Shown here one piece after another: positions 28,215 through 36,172 of a stretch of 64,000 nt of DNA; position 1 is the stretch's first letter; each line of letters begins with the position of its first letter. The notes below the pieces were generated by a model. It worked only from the letters and a program-made list of their open reading frames with translations. It did not search any database and was not told the origin of the DNA. The position numbers and the translations under genes are program-made. The DNA comes from Bradyrhizobiaceae bacterium PARB1 (GTDB lineage: Bacteria; Pseudomonadota; Alphaproteobacteria; Rhizobiales; Xanthobacteraceae): NCBI GenBank assembly GCA_002256345.1, contig NKIY01000005.1:252485-316484 (forward strand). Reading direction: 5' to 3'.

Positions 28215-28378
28215 GCCGGGTGTATGGCATGACGGGAGATGGGCGTCTTGATCGGTCTTGCTGCGTTACCGCACGAGTTTCAGCGGAACTCGGCCACGCT
28301 TTTTGAAGCCCGGCGTGTGCGATCCGCGTACGGGTGACGCCCGATCGCACAACGAGACCGGGCAACAGTCCACTCACC

Positions 28379-28888
28379 TCACCCGCAACAAGGCTCGCTC
28401 GTCTTCGATCCACAACACGATGACTGCTGCTGCTCCAGCCAGCGATCGCGCGGCTTGCAGCTGCTCGGGCGCGCCGACAGCGGCACGCGCACGATCTCGC
28501 CATCGATGCCGATCGCATCGGCCTTGTAGAGCTGCATCGGCACGACGCCATCGCTCACTTCGAAGGTCAGGCGGGCATCGTCCGGAAACGGCACGCTCTC
28601 GGCGACCTTGCCCATGATCGCGAGAAATTTCCGAACAGGCATATGGCCGCGGTGATCCTCGACGATATCCCAGAGCTGGATGAACGTTTCCTGCCAGCTC
28701 TCCGGATTGGCGCCGCAATCGAGCGCATGGAAGGCGCCGGTCTTGACCTCGGTCACATGATAGCTCGGCCGCACGTCCCGGCCGTCATAGTGAAACACGA
28801 GCGCCTTGTCCTCGTGACCGGCCAGGGCGCGAAACAGCGAGGCCATCGACAGCTCATCGGTTGAAAGGGGGTTGGCAGCAGCATCCAT
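28379..28888 (-). CDS. DUF6428 family protein with Cys-rich C-terminus, divergent from arsR
   Basis: This 169-residue protein is assigned to DUF6428, a family I recall near arsR genes in rhizobia. The central region has FHALDCGANPESWQETFIQLWD. The C-terminus SSCCGSKTSEPCCG carries four cysteines in two pairs, a plausible As(III) or metal thiol site. The start MDAAANPLST follows GAGGAT; the ORF-track start 136 codons earlier runs through arsR on the other strand and is rejected. Function is unknown, but position suggests arsenic response. Confidence 0.8.
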   Translation of the reverse strand: MDAAANPLSTDELSMASLFRALAGHEDKALVFHYDGRDVRPSYHVTEVKTGAFHALDCGANPESWQETFIQLWDIVEDHRGHMPVRKFLAIMGKVAESVPFPDDARLTFEVSDGVVPMQLYKADAIGIDGEIVRVPLSARPSSCKPRDRWLEQQQSSCCGSKTSEPCCG

Positions 28889-28907
28889 ATCGCCTATCCT
28901 CATTTTG

Positions 28908-28923
28908 ATATTTATTGAAATAT
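28908..28923. promoter_or_regulatory. Candidate ArsR operator dyad in the DUF6428/arsR intergenic region
   Basis: atattt-attg-aaatat is a perfect 6+4+6 inverted repeat in the 45-bp gap between two divergent starts. The AT-rich dyad is typical of ArsR/SmtB operators and would let one ArsR dimer repress both directions. The pairing with this ArsR is inferred. Confidence 0.6.
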
Positions 28924-28933
28924 AGGATCGTCG

Positions 28934-29305
28934 ATGGACGAACGTCAAGCCACCCTCGCCTTCGGCGCGCTCGCGCAGGAGACGCGCCTGAACATCGTGC
29001 GGATGCTGGTCATCGCCGGGCCGGCCGGCATGGCGGCCGGCGCCATTGCGGAGAAAGCGGGCGTCGCGCCTTCGAACGTCTCGTTTCACCTCAAGGACCT
29101 CGAACACGCCGGCATGGTCGGTTCGCGCCGCGAGGCCCGCTCGATCATCTATTCGGCGAACTACGACACGCTGTCCGGCCTGATCCAGTTTCTCATGAAG
29201 GACTGCTGCGCGGGCCACCCGGAGATCTGCACCCCGGCGCTCGCCGCCTCGTGCTGTCCGCCGGCGAAAACGACAAAGCGCAGGAAGGTTCTGCAACCGT
29301 CATGA
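28934..29305 (+). CDS. arsR: ArsR family transcriptional repressor
   Basis: This 123-residue winged-helix repressor has an HTH region EKAGVAPSNVSFHLKDLEHAG. The metal site is not the classical ELCVCDL motif in the DNA-binding helix. Cysteines lie in the C-terminal part: KDCCAGHPEIC (Cys91, 92, 99) and a further pair at 107-108. This spacing resembles the C-terminal three-Cys As(III) site known from the Acidithiobacillus ArsR type. It should release DNA when As(III) binds. The stop overlaps the ATG of the ACR3 gene. Confidence 0.93.
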   Translation: MDERQATLAFGALAQETRLNIVRMLVIAGPAGMAAGAIAEKAGVAPSNVSFHLKDLEHAGMVGSRREARSIIYSANYDTLSGLIQFLMKDCCAGHPEICTPALAASCCPPAKTTKRRKVLQPS

Positions 29306-30351
29306 CCACGTTCGAACGATATCTCTCCGTCTGGGTAGCTCTTTGCATCCTCGCCGGCATCGCGCTCGGCTATGTCATTCCCGGCGCGTTTCAGGTGATT
29401 GCCGCAGCTGAAATCGCCCGCGTGAACATCCCCGTCGCGCTGCTGATCTGGCTGATGATCATTCCGATGCTGCTGAAGATCGATTTCGCGGCGCTCGGCC
29501 AAGTCCGCGAACACTGGCGCGGCGTCGGCGTAACGGTCTTCATCAATTGGGCGGTCAAGCCGTTCTCGATGGCGCTGCTCGGCTCGTTCTTCATCGGGCA
29601 TCTTTTTGCCCCGCTGCTGCCAGCCGACCAGATTTCGAGCTACATCGCCGGCCTGATCCTGCTCGCCGCCGCGCCTTGCACGGCGATGGTCTTTGTATGG
29701 TCCAATCTGTGCGACGGCGAACCGCATTTCACGCTGTCGCAGGTTGCGCTGAACGACATCATCATGGTGTTTGCCTTCGCACCGCTGGTCGGATTGCTGC
29801 TTGGCGTCGCCGCGATCGCCGTTCCGTGGGGCACTCTGATGTTGTCGGTGGCCCTGTATATCGTCGTGCCCGTGGCCCTCGCACAATTGTGGCGCCGAAA
29901 ACTCGTCGCGGGCGATGCGCAGGCACTCCGCAGAACGCTCGATCTTCTGCAGCCGGTTTCGCTGATGGCGCTGCTTGCGACGCTGATCCTGCTGTTCGCA
30001 TTTCAGGGCGAACAGATTTTGGCGCAGCCGCTCGTCATCGCCCTGCTGGCGGTCCCCATCCTCATCCAGGTCTATTTCAACGCCGGCCTCGCTTACTGGC
30101 TCAGCCGCCGCTTCGGCGTCGCGTGGTGCGTCGCTGCGCCTGCCGCGCTGATCGGCGCCAGCAACTTCTTCGAACTCGCGGTGGCCGCCGCCATTTCCAT
30201 CTTCGGACTCAACTCCGGCGCCGCACTGGCGACCGTGGTCGGCGTTCTGGTCGAAGTGCCTGTCATGCTCTCTGTCGTCAGGATCGTCAAAGCCACGCGC
30301 GGCTGGTACGAAGCCGATCCGGCACAATCACCAAAGGCGGAGTTTCCCTGA
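29302..30351 (+). CDS. arsB: ACR3 family arsenite efflux permease
   Basis: This 349-residue inner-membrane protein has ten hydrophobic segments of the BART superfamily. AAAPCTAMVFVWS contains the conserved Cys (about residue 126) needed for As(OH)3 transport in ACR3 proteins, and SNFFELAVAAAISIFG is another family signature. It expels As(III), and sometimes Sb(III), using the proton gradient. It overlaps arsR by 4 bp (ATGA) and arsC by 1 bp, so translation is coupled. Some annotations call this gene acr3; it is not the ArsB-type carrier fold. Confidence 0.94.
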   Translation: MTTFERYLSVWVALCILAGIALGYVIPGAFQVIAAAEIARVNIPVALLIWLMIIPMLLKIDFAALGQVREHWRGVGVTVFINWAVKPFSMALLGSFFIGHLFAPLLPADQISSYIAGLILLAAAPCTAMVFVWSNLCDGEPHFTLSQVALNDIIMVFAFAPLVGLLLGVAAIAVPWGTLMLSVALYIVVPVALAQLWRRKLVAGDAQALRRTLDLLQPVSLMALLATLILLFAFQGEQILAQPLVIALLAVPILIQVYFNAGLAYWLSRRFGVAWCVAAPAALIGASNFFELAVAAAISIFGLNSGAALATVVGVLVEVPVMLSVVRIVKATRGWYEADPAQSPKAEFP

Positions 30352-30770
30352 TGCCTGTCACGATCTATCACAATCCCCAATGCGGAACGTCGCGCAATGT
30401 GCTGGCGATGATCCGGCAAAGCGGCGAGGAACCATCCGTCATCGCCTATCTGGAGACGCCGCCGTCGCGCGAAACGCTGGTGGCGCTCATCGCGGCGATG
30501 CAAATGACGCCGCGCGAGTTGCTGCGCGAGAAAGACACGCCCTATGCCGAACTCCGCCTGGGCGATCCCAAATGGAGCGACGACGAGATCATCGATTTCA
30601 TGATGCAGCATCCGATCCTGATCAACCGGCCCATCGTGGTCACGAACAAAGGCACCCGTCTGTGCCGGCCGTCGGAAGTCGTGCTCGAGATTCTGGATCG
30701 CCCGGTCGCGCATTTCGTGAAAGAGGACGGTGAAGTCGTCTCCTCCGCTCGGCCGTCCCCCAATTCATGA
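30351..30770 (+). CDS. arsC: Arsenate reductase, glutaredoxin-coupled
   Basis: This 139-residue protein has the catalytic Cys in YHNPQCGTSRN (Cys11). It is the glutathione/glutaredoxin-dependent type related to R773 ArsC and reduces As(V) to As(III) for export by ACR3. NRPIVVTNKGTRLCRPSE contains the later conserved Arg. Its last codons overlap the start of the MFS gene by 4 bp. Confidence 0.95.
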   Translation: MPVTIYHNPQCGTSRNVLAMIRQSGEEPSVIAYLETPPSRETLVALIAAMQMTPRELLREKDTPYAELRLGDPKWSDDEIIDFMMQHPILINRPIVVTNKGTRLCRPSEVVLEILDRPVAHFVKEDGEVVSSARPSPNS

Positions 30771-31960
30771 CTGCTCCCCATCCGCGACAGATCGTATTCA
30801 CGCTGGGGACCCTGCAAATCCTCGCATGGGGATCGTCCTTCTACCTGCTCAGCGTGCTCGCTCCCGCCATCGCCAGGGATACGGCATGGCCGACCGCATT
30901 CGTGGTCGGCGGCATCTCGCTCGCTTTGCTCGTGGCCGGGATTGCATCCCCGCGTATCGGCCATCTCATTCAGGCGCATGGCGGACGGCGCGTGCTCGCC
31001 GCCAGCTCGCTGCTATTCGCGGCCGGGCTCGCCGTGCTGGCCTCGGCGACTTTATTGCCCGCCTATTTCGCAGCCTGGACCTTGATCGGCCTTGGCATGG
31101 CCTCCGGCCTTTACGATCCCGCCTTCGCGACGCTGGGCCGCCAGTTCGGCCACGAGGCGCGCCGCATGATCACCACAGTGACGTTGTTCGGCGGTTTTGC
31201 CAGCACGCTATGCTGGCCGCTGACGGCGTGGCTGCTCGAGCAACATGGCTGGCGCATCACCTGCGCGACTTATGCGGGACTTCACCTCTTCATCGGCTTG
31301 CCCGCCTATCTCCTGCTGCTGCCGCGGCGCCCGCCCGCGCTGACGCCTGCCGCCGGCCCCGCCAGCCCGCAGGTCCGCGAATTGCCCCGCGATGCCCAGA
31401 AGACCGCGCTGGTCCTGCTCGGCGTCATCCTCACCATCGGCGCCGTCACGATGTCGCTGCTCTCGGCGCATCTCCTGATTCTGCTGCAGCTGCGCGGCAT
31501 CGATCTCGCCGCGGCTGTCGGCCTCGGCGCCTTGATCGGCCCGTCGCAGGTCGCCGCGCGCATCGTCGAGATGGCGTTCGGCCGCCGCCTTCATCCGCTC
31601 TGGACAATGCTCGCCGGCGTCGTGCTGGTGGCATCCGGAATTGCACTGCTCGCCACCGGCTTTCCCATCGTCGCGGTGTCGCTGATCGCCTATGGCGCCG
31701 GCAATGGCATCAGCTCGATCGTGCGCGGCGCGGTGCCGCTCGTGCTGTTCGGCCCCACCCGCTACGCGGTGCTGATGGGACGGCTCGGCCTCCCCATCCT
31801 GATCGGCATGGCCGCCGCCCCGACCGCCGGCGCGCTATTGCTCGATGCCGGCGGCACAGGTCTGGTCTTCTCCCTGCTCAGCGCGCTGTCGATCCTCAAC
31901 GTTGCGATCGCGGCGTATCTTGGCTGGTTCTGCATGAAGGCGGAAAGCGTCTCGCCATGA
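30767..31960 (+). CDS. MFS transporter in the ars operon (ArsK-like or organoarsenical efflux)
   Basis: This is a 397-residue protein with about twelve transmembrane segments, overlapping arsC by 4 bp (ATGA). LGTLQILAWGSSFYLLSVLAPAI at the start and the PRIGHLIQAHGGRRVL loop are MFS-like. Genes of this kind in rhizobial ars operons include ArsK, reported to export As(III), Sb(III) and organoarsenicals. Identity with ArsK is not proven here. Coupling to arsC argues that it serves arsenic or antimony resistance. Confidence 0.8.
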   Translation: MTAPHPRQIVFTLGTLQILAWGSSFYLLSVLAPAIARDTAWPTAFVVGGISLALLVAGIASPRIGHLIQAHGGRRVLAASSLLFAAGLAVLASATLLPAYFAAWTLIGLGMASGLYDPAFATLGRQFGHEARRMITTVTLFGGFASTLCWPLTAWLLEQHGWRITCATYAGLHLFIGLPAYLLLLPRRPPALTPAAGPASPQVRELPRDAQKTALVLLGVILTIGAVTMSLLSAHLLILLQLRGIDLAAAVGLGALIGPSQVAARIVEMAFGRRLHPLWTMLAGVVLVASGIALLATGFPIVAVSLIAYGAGNGISSIVRGAVPLVLFGPTRYAVLMGRLGLPILIGMAAAPTAGALLLDAGGTGLVFSLLSALSILNVAIAAYLGWFCMKAESVSP

Positions 31961-31972
31961 CGACGCGCTGAC

Positions 31973-32060
31973 CGTAGGGCGGATGAGGCGAAGCCGTCAT
32001 CCGCCGGCCGAGATCGTGGGGCGAAGGACGGCGGATGACGCTTCGCTGATCCGCCCTACG
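31973..32060. repeat. 88-bp palindromic repeat, CGTAGGGCGGATGA type (copy 1)
   Basis: The ends cgtagggcggat and atccgccctacg are perfect inverted repeats, with inner cgtcatccgcc and ggcggatgacg arms. It lies between convergent genes (MFS + and cynS -). A second copy of the same length is at 60886-60973. Possible bidirectional terminator. Confidence 0.8.
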
Positions 32061-32064
32061 CGCC

Positions 32065-32553
32065 TCAGTCTTCCTTGTAGCCATATTCCGGCACATTCCC
32101 GCTGGCGCCGTAATACTTGTACGGCAGGAACTTGCCCGACATCGTGATCTTCACACGATCGCCCTTCGGATTCGCCACGCGTTCGAAGTCGAAGTCGAAA
32201 TCGATGGCCGACATGATGCCGTCGCCGAACTCTTCCTCGATCAGCATCTTCCAGGCCGGACCGTTCACCATCACCATCTCGTAGAAGCGATAGATCAAGG
32301 GGTCCTGCGGCGGCATCTGCATGGTTTCAGCCCGCATCGGGATCTCGTTGAGCATCGCGGTCTCGGCCTTGGAGAGCCCGAACAGCTCGCCGGCATTGGC
32401 CGCCTGCGGCTTCGTGAGCTTCATGTTGCCGAGAATGGCGCCGACGATCAGAACGTCGGAATAACCGCCGATCTTTTCGCAGATATATTTCCAGGTCCAT
32501 TCCTTCTCGCGCTTGATGTCGAGCAGCTTTTCGGTGAGGTCGGATCGCAGCAT
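32065..32553 (-). CDS. cynS: Cyanate hydratase (cyanase)
   Basis: This 162-residue enzyme converts cyanate and bicarbonate to ammonia and CO2 as a cytosolic decamer. The catalytic Arg, Glu and Ser are present as Arg89 and Glu92 in YRFYEMVMVNG and Ser115 in GIMSAIDFDF, which correspond to E. coli Arg96, Glu99 and Ser122. The N-terminal part has the usual helical DNA-binding-like fold. It is last in the order binding protein, permease, ATPase, cynS, the same order as cyanobacterial cynABDS. Confidence 0.97.
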   Translation of the reverse strand: MLRSDLTEKLLDIKREKEWTWKYICEKIGGYSDVLIVGAILGNMKLTKPQAANAGELFGLSKAETAMLNEIPMRAETMQMPPQDPLIYRFYEMVMVNGPAWKMLIEEEFGDGIMSAIDFDFDFERVANPKGDRVKITMSGKFLPYKYYGASGNVPEYGYKED

Positions 32554-32577
32554 GGTCTTCTCCTTCGTGCTGTTGCG

Positions 32578-33471
32578 TTAGCGCATGGCGCTTTGAAGAG
32601 ACGGCATCGTTGGCGCCTCGGTGAATACAGGCCGCACCACGGGCACATTGCGCGGGTCGTGGTTCGGCGTGTTGGCGGTGAAGGTCTTGCTGCGCGTCAC
32701 CAAGAAATCGATGATGTGGTTGCGCAGCGCGTAGTAGTGCGGATGTTTGTGCAGATCGATGCGGGCGCGGTCCTTCGGCAGTGGGTTCTCGACGATCTCC
32801 GCCAGCACGGCGCCGGGGCCGTTGGTCATGAGAAAAATCTTGTCGGCGAGATACATCGCCTCGTCCACGTCATGGGTGATCATGAAGGTGGTCTGGCCTG
32901 TCTCCAGCGTCACACGCCTCACCTCGTCCTGCAGCGTGCCGCGCGTCAGTGCATCCAGCGCCGAGAACGGCTCGTCCATCAGCATGATCTTTGGCGTGAT
33001 CGACAGCGCCCGCGCGATACCGACGCGCTGCTTCATGCCGCCGGAGAGTTCGGACGGCCGCTTGTGCTCGGAGCCGGTGAGACCGACCTTGTCGATAAAG
33101 GTCTGCGCATGGGCGCGGATCTTTGCCTTGTCCCATTTGCGCCATTTCGACGAGACCGCATAGGCGATGTTGCCCATGACCGTCATCCAGGGCAGCAGCG
33201 CGTGGCTCTGGAAGATTACCGCACGATCGAGGCTGGTGCCGGCGATCGCCTGGCCGTCGACGATCACGGTGCCCTCCGTGGGCTCGTCGAGCCCGGCGAG
33301 AATGTTCAGCACCGTGGTCTTGCCGCACCCGGAATGACCGATGATGCAGCCGAACTCGCCGGGTGCCAGCGACAGCCAGAGATTTTCGAAGATCGTGGTG
33401 GCACCGCCCGATGGCTGCGGATAGCGTTTTGCGATGCCTTCGATGGAGATGAATTTGTTGCTGCTCATCAC
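32578..33471 (-). CDS. cynD: ABC transporter ATP-binding protein, nitrate/cyanate type
   Basis: This 297-residue ATPase has Walker A GHSGCGKTT near residue 45, the signature LSGGMKQRVGIARAL near 147 and Walker B IMLMDEPFSALDALTR. The C-terminal extension (YYALRNHIIDFLVTRS) is typical of NrtD/CynD/SsuB relatives. It would power cyanate (or nitrate-like anion) import with the permease and binding protein encoded upstream. cynS begins 24 bp after its stop. The symbol is given by context only. A repeat separates it from the permease gene. Confidence 0.88.
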   Translation of the reverse strand: MMSSNKFISIEGIAKRYPQPSGGATTIFENLWLSLAPGEFGCIIGHSGCGKTTVLNILAGLDEPTEGTVIVDGQAIAGTSLDRAVIFQSHALLPWMTVMGNIAYAVSSKWRKWDKAKIRAHAQTFIDKVGLTGSEHKRPSELSGGMKQRVGIARALSITPKIMLMDEPFSALDALTRGTLQDEVRRVTLETGQTTFMITHDVDEAMYLADKIFLMTNGPGAVLAEIVENPLPKDRARIDLHKHPHYYALRNHIIDFLVTRSKTFTANTPNHDPRNVPVVRPVFTEAPTMPSLQSAMR

Positions 33472-33483
33472 GCGTTTCTTTCG

Positions 33484-33626
33484 TGTCCCGGACGCGGTGC
33501 GGCCTGGCGATGCGAAGCATCGCTTGGAAGTGCCGCTCCGCTGAGCCGGGACCGCCCCAGGCGCCGGAGTTTTGTGCGGTCCCGGTTCTGCAAAGCAGCG
33601 CTACGCGCCGCATTGCGCCCGGGACA
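33484..33626. repeat. Intergenic repeat, TGTCCCGG type (copy 1), inside the cyn operon
   Basis: The element begins tgtcccgga, ends gcccgggaca and has an inner inverted pair gagccgggaccg / cggtcccggttctg. Copies at 38099-38221 and 44464-44609 share the plan and much sequence. Here it lies between the permease and ATPase genes. Confidence 0.8.
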
Positions 33627-33655
33627 AGAGATCTGAGTAACTTGCTTCATCGCAT

Positions 33656-34495
33656 TCACTCCGGAAACGTGACCATGCGGGTGAAGCGGGCAAGGATCTG
33701 GTCGAGCAGCATGCCGACCAGGCCGATCATCAAAATCGCGATGATCACATTGGTGATCGACAGGTTGTTCCATTCGTTCCAGACGAAGTAACCGATGCCG
33801 GTGCCCCCCACGAGCATCTCGGCAGCGACGATGACCAGCCAGGCGATGCCGATGGAGATGCGCATGCCGGTGAGAATGGTGGGCGCCGCCGCAGGCAGGA
33901 TCACGGTGAAGGCGCGGCGGAAGGTGCCGACTTCCAGCGTGCGCGCGACATTCACCCATTCCTTGCGCACGGACGCGACGCCAAACGCCGTATTCAGCAG
34001 CATCGGCCACACCGAGCAGATGAAGATCACGAAGATAGCGGAGAGCGAGGAATCCTTGATCGTGTAGAGCGCCAGCGGCATCCAGGCCAGCGGCGAGATC
34101 GGCTTCAGCACCTGGATGAAAGGATCGAGCGCCTTGTTCATCAGCGGTGACATGCCGATGAGAAAGCCGAGCGGGATCGCGACCAGGACGGCAATGAGAT
34201 AGCCGAGCCCGACGCGGCCGATGGAATAAGCGAGCTGGATGCCGAGGCCCTTGTCATTCGGCCCGTTGTCATAGAACGGCCGCTTGAGGTGCTCCCAGAG
34301 CTTTGCGCCGACATCGAGCGGACCGGGCATGGCGGATTTGCCCTGGGTCGCGGTGATGCCCATCAGCCGCGCATATTCCGGCGACATGGTCGTGGTAGCA
34401 GCGCTCTGGCGCGTGGCGAGATGCCAGGTGCCGAGGAATGCAAGGAACAGCGCGAGCGATACGACGGCAGCGCGGAAGCGGAGGGATTTTGTCAT
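33656..34495 (-). CDS. cynB: ABC transporter permease, nitrate/cyanate type
   Basis: This 279-residue membrane protein has about six helices. The cytoplasmic EAA-like loop is seen as EVGTFRRAFTVILPAAAPTILTGMRISIG, which contacts the ATPase. PFIQVLKPISPLAWMPLALYTI is the family-typical stretch in NrtB/SsuC-like permeases. It works with the adjacent binding protein and ATPase to import a small anion, most likely cyanate given cynS. Palindromic repeats sit on both sides of the gene within the operon. Confidence 0.88.
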   Translation of the reverse strand: MTKSLRFRAAVVSLALFLAFLGTWHLATRQSAATTTMSPEYARLMGITATQGKSAMPGPLDVGAKLWEHLKRPFYDNGPNDKGLGIQLAYSIGRVGLGYLIAVLVAIPLGFLIGMSPLMNKALDPFIQVLKPISPLAWMPLALYTIKDSSLSAIFVIFICSVWPMLLNTAFGVASVRKEWVNVARTLEVGTFRRAFTVILPAAAPTILTGMRISIGIAWLVIVAAEMLVGGTGIGYFVWNEWNNLSITNVIIAILMIGLVGMLLDQILARFTRMVTFPE

Positions 34496-34532
34496 CTAAT
34501 TGGGTCTCTTAACGTCACCGAGCATTCAGCCT

Positions 34533-34634
34533 GTCATCCCCGCGAAAGCGGGGATCCAGTAGACACTGCACTCTCCATTGGAGCGCAGGCCTCACCACCT
34601 GCGTGTACTGGGTCCCCGCTTTCGCGGGGACGAC
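34533..34634. repeat. Intergenic palindromic repeat, GTCATCCCCGCGAAAGCGGGGA type
   Basis: gtcatccccgcgaaagcgggga at one end is mirrored by tccccgctttcgcggggacgac at the other, and each end is itself a hairpin. It lies between the binding-protein gene and the permease gene of the cyn operon. It may lower expression of downstream genes or stabilise the upstream mRNA end. Confidence 0.8.
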
Positions 34635-34654
34635 AAACGGAACGCGTGGCATCA

Positions 34655-36034
34655 TCACGACGCCTTCTTGATCTTGAAGCTCGCCACATAGTCCTCCGGC
34701 TTGGTCGGATCGAAGGTCTTGCCCATCACCGCGAACGACTTGTAGGCGGTCGCCGGCGGGCTCAAGCCCATCTCCTTCATCACCTTGCCGGTATCGGTCG
34801 CGAGATAGATCTGCTCCGCCACGGCCTTGTAATCCACATCGCCCTTGATCTGCCCCCAGCGCTTCATCTGGGTCATCATCCACACGGCAAAGCTCTGCCA
34901 GGGGAATGGATCGAAATCGACGCGCTTCGGATCGGTCTTGATGCCGCCGAGGCCGTCCGCATAGGTGCCGGTGAGCACCTGCTCCAGCACCACCGGCGGT
35001 GCATTGAGATAGGCCGCAGGCGCGATGGCTTCGGCGATCGACTTGCGGTTCTCCGCCTTCGACGCATAGGCCGTGGCATCGACGATGGCACGCGTCAGTG
35101 CGGCGAAAGAATTCGGCGAGTTTGTGATGAATTCGCGGCTGGCAGCAAAACTGCAGCACGGATGCCCGTCCCAGATTTCCTTCGACAGGATATGCATGAA
35201 GCCGACGCCGTCATAGATCGCGCGCTGGCAGATATTGTCGGGGGCGAGGAAGCCGTCGATATTGTCGGCGCGCAGATTGGCGACCATTTCCGGCGGCGGC
35301 ACCGAGCGGATCTGGATATCCGCATCGGGATCGATGCCGTGCTCGGCGAGATAATAGCGCAGCAGGTAGTTGTGCATCGAATAGTCGAACGGAACGGCGA
35401 TCTTGAAGCCTTTCCAGTCCTTCGGATCGCGCTTGTCCTTGTGCTTCATGGCGAGCGTGATGCCCTGCCCGTTGATATTCTCGATCGCCGGCACGGTGAA
35501 CGGGATCGGCTGCGAGCCGAGCCCGAGCGAAATCGCGATCGGCATCGGCGCCAGCATATGCGCGGCGTCGTATTCCTTGTTGATGGTCTTGTCGCGAATG
35601 ACGGCCCAGCCGGCGGTCTTCACCACTTCCACCTTCAGCCCCTGCTTCTGATAGAAGCCGAGCGGATCCGCCATGATGATCGGCGTCGCACAGGTGATCG
35701 GAATGAAGCCGACCTTGAGGTCGGTCTTTTCCAGCTTGCCCGCGCCTTGCGCGAACACTTCGGTCGCCGTCTTGATCGGGAAGAACTGCGACAGCGCCGC
35801 CAGCGCGCTGGAGGCACCGACCGACTGCAGGAAAGCGCGGCGGGTAGCCTGCTGCGGAAATAGCTGGCGCATCACGGCGGAGGCGACGACGCCCTCGTAG
35901 CGCTTCTCCGCGCTATCCGGGACATCGCACTGCAGGCGCAACGCGGCCTCGTGGGCGGACTGGCTGTCGTGCTGCCCGCAGTCACAGGCGCCGAGGCGCT
36001 TATTCGGGTCGAACGGATTGTCGAATGTGGACAT
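34655..36034 (-). CDS. cynA: ABC transporter substrate-binding protein, nitrate/cyanate type, with Tat signal
   Basis: This is a 459-residue exported receptor. Residues 1-60 form an unusual N-terminal extension with RLGACDCGQHDSQ (Cys17, Cys19, His22) before the twin-arginine signal ATRRAFLQSVGASSALAAL (Arg65-Arg66). The mature part resembles NrtA/CmpA/CynA receptors (LKVGFIPITCATPIIMADPLGF). Its ligand is inferred as cyanate from the cluster. GGAGGAG precedes the ATG and a candidate sigma-54 promoter lies about 35-50 bp upstream. It is the first gene of the operon and is divergent from the PAS/sigma-54 activator. Confidence 0.88.
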   Translation of the reverse strand: MSTFDNPFDPNKRLGACDCGQHDSQSAHEAALRLQCDVPDSAEKRYEGVVASAVMRQLFPQQATRRAFLQSVGASSALAALSQFFPIKTATEVFAQGAGKLEKTDLKVGFIPITCATPIIMADPLGFYQKQGLKVEVVKTAGWAVIRDKTINKEYDAAHMLAPMPIAISLGLGSQPIPFTVPAIENINGQGITLAMKHKDKRDPKDWKGFKIAVPFDYSMHNYLLRYYLAEHGIDPDADIQIRSVPPPEMVANLRADNIDGFLAPDNICQRAIYDGVGFMHILSKEIWDGHPCCSFAASREFITNSPNSFAALTRAIVDATAYASKAENRKSIAEAIAPAAYLNAPPVVLEQVLTGTYADGLGGIKTDPKRVDFDPFPWQSFAVWMMTQMKRWGQIKGDVDYKAVAEQIYLATDTGKVMKEMGLSPPATAYKSFAVMGKTFDPTKPEDYVASFKIKKAS

Positions 36035-36068
36035 TGTGACTCCTCCGGTGATGCTCCCGAGGAGTATT

Positions 36069-36084
36069 CAAGGAGTGTGCCAGC
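36069..36084 (-). promoter_or_regulatory. Candidate sigma-54 (-24/-12) promoter for the cyn operon
   Basis: On the minus strand the sequence reads TGGCAC-ACTCC-TTGAA. This matches the sigma-54 consensus TGGCAC-N5-TTGCW except for one base in the -12 element (GA for GC). The expected start site would be about 25 nt before the first cyn gene, and a strong RBS follows. Confidence 0.6.
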
Positions 36085-36139
36085 CTCGGCCGGTGCGAGA
36101 AGTCCAAGTGCCGCAGGCGTTTTTCGGATTCGTTGGAAA

Positions 36140-36172
36140 CTACGAAATTTCGTGCTACACGAAATTTCGTAG
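36140..36172. promoter_or_regulatory. Tandem palindromes, probable activator (UAS) sites for the sigma-54 regulator
   Basis: ctacgaaatttcgtg-cta-cacgaaatttcgtag is a perfect 15+3+15 inverted repeat. Each arm contains the 12-bp palindrome ACGAAATTTCGT, with centres 17 bp apart. A third, imperfect copy (tacgaaatctcgg) follows at 36179-36191, just before the regulator's RBS. The spacing upstream of the -24/-12 site fits enhancer sites, and the overlap with the regulator's leader suggests autoregulation. Confidence 0.7.
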
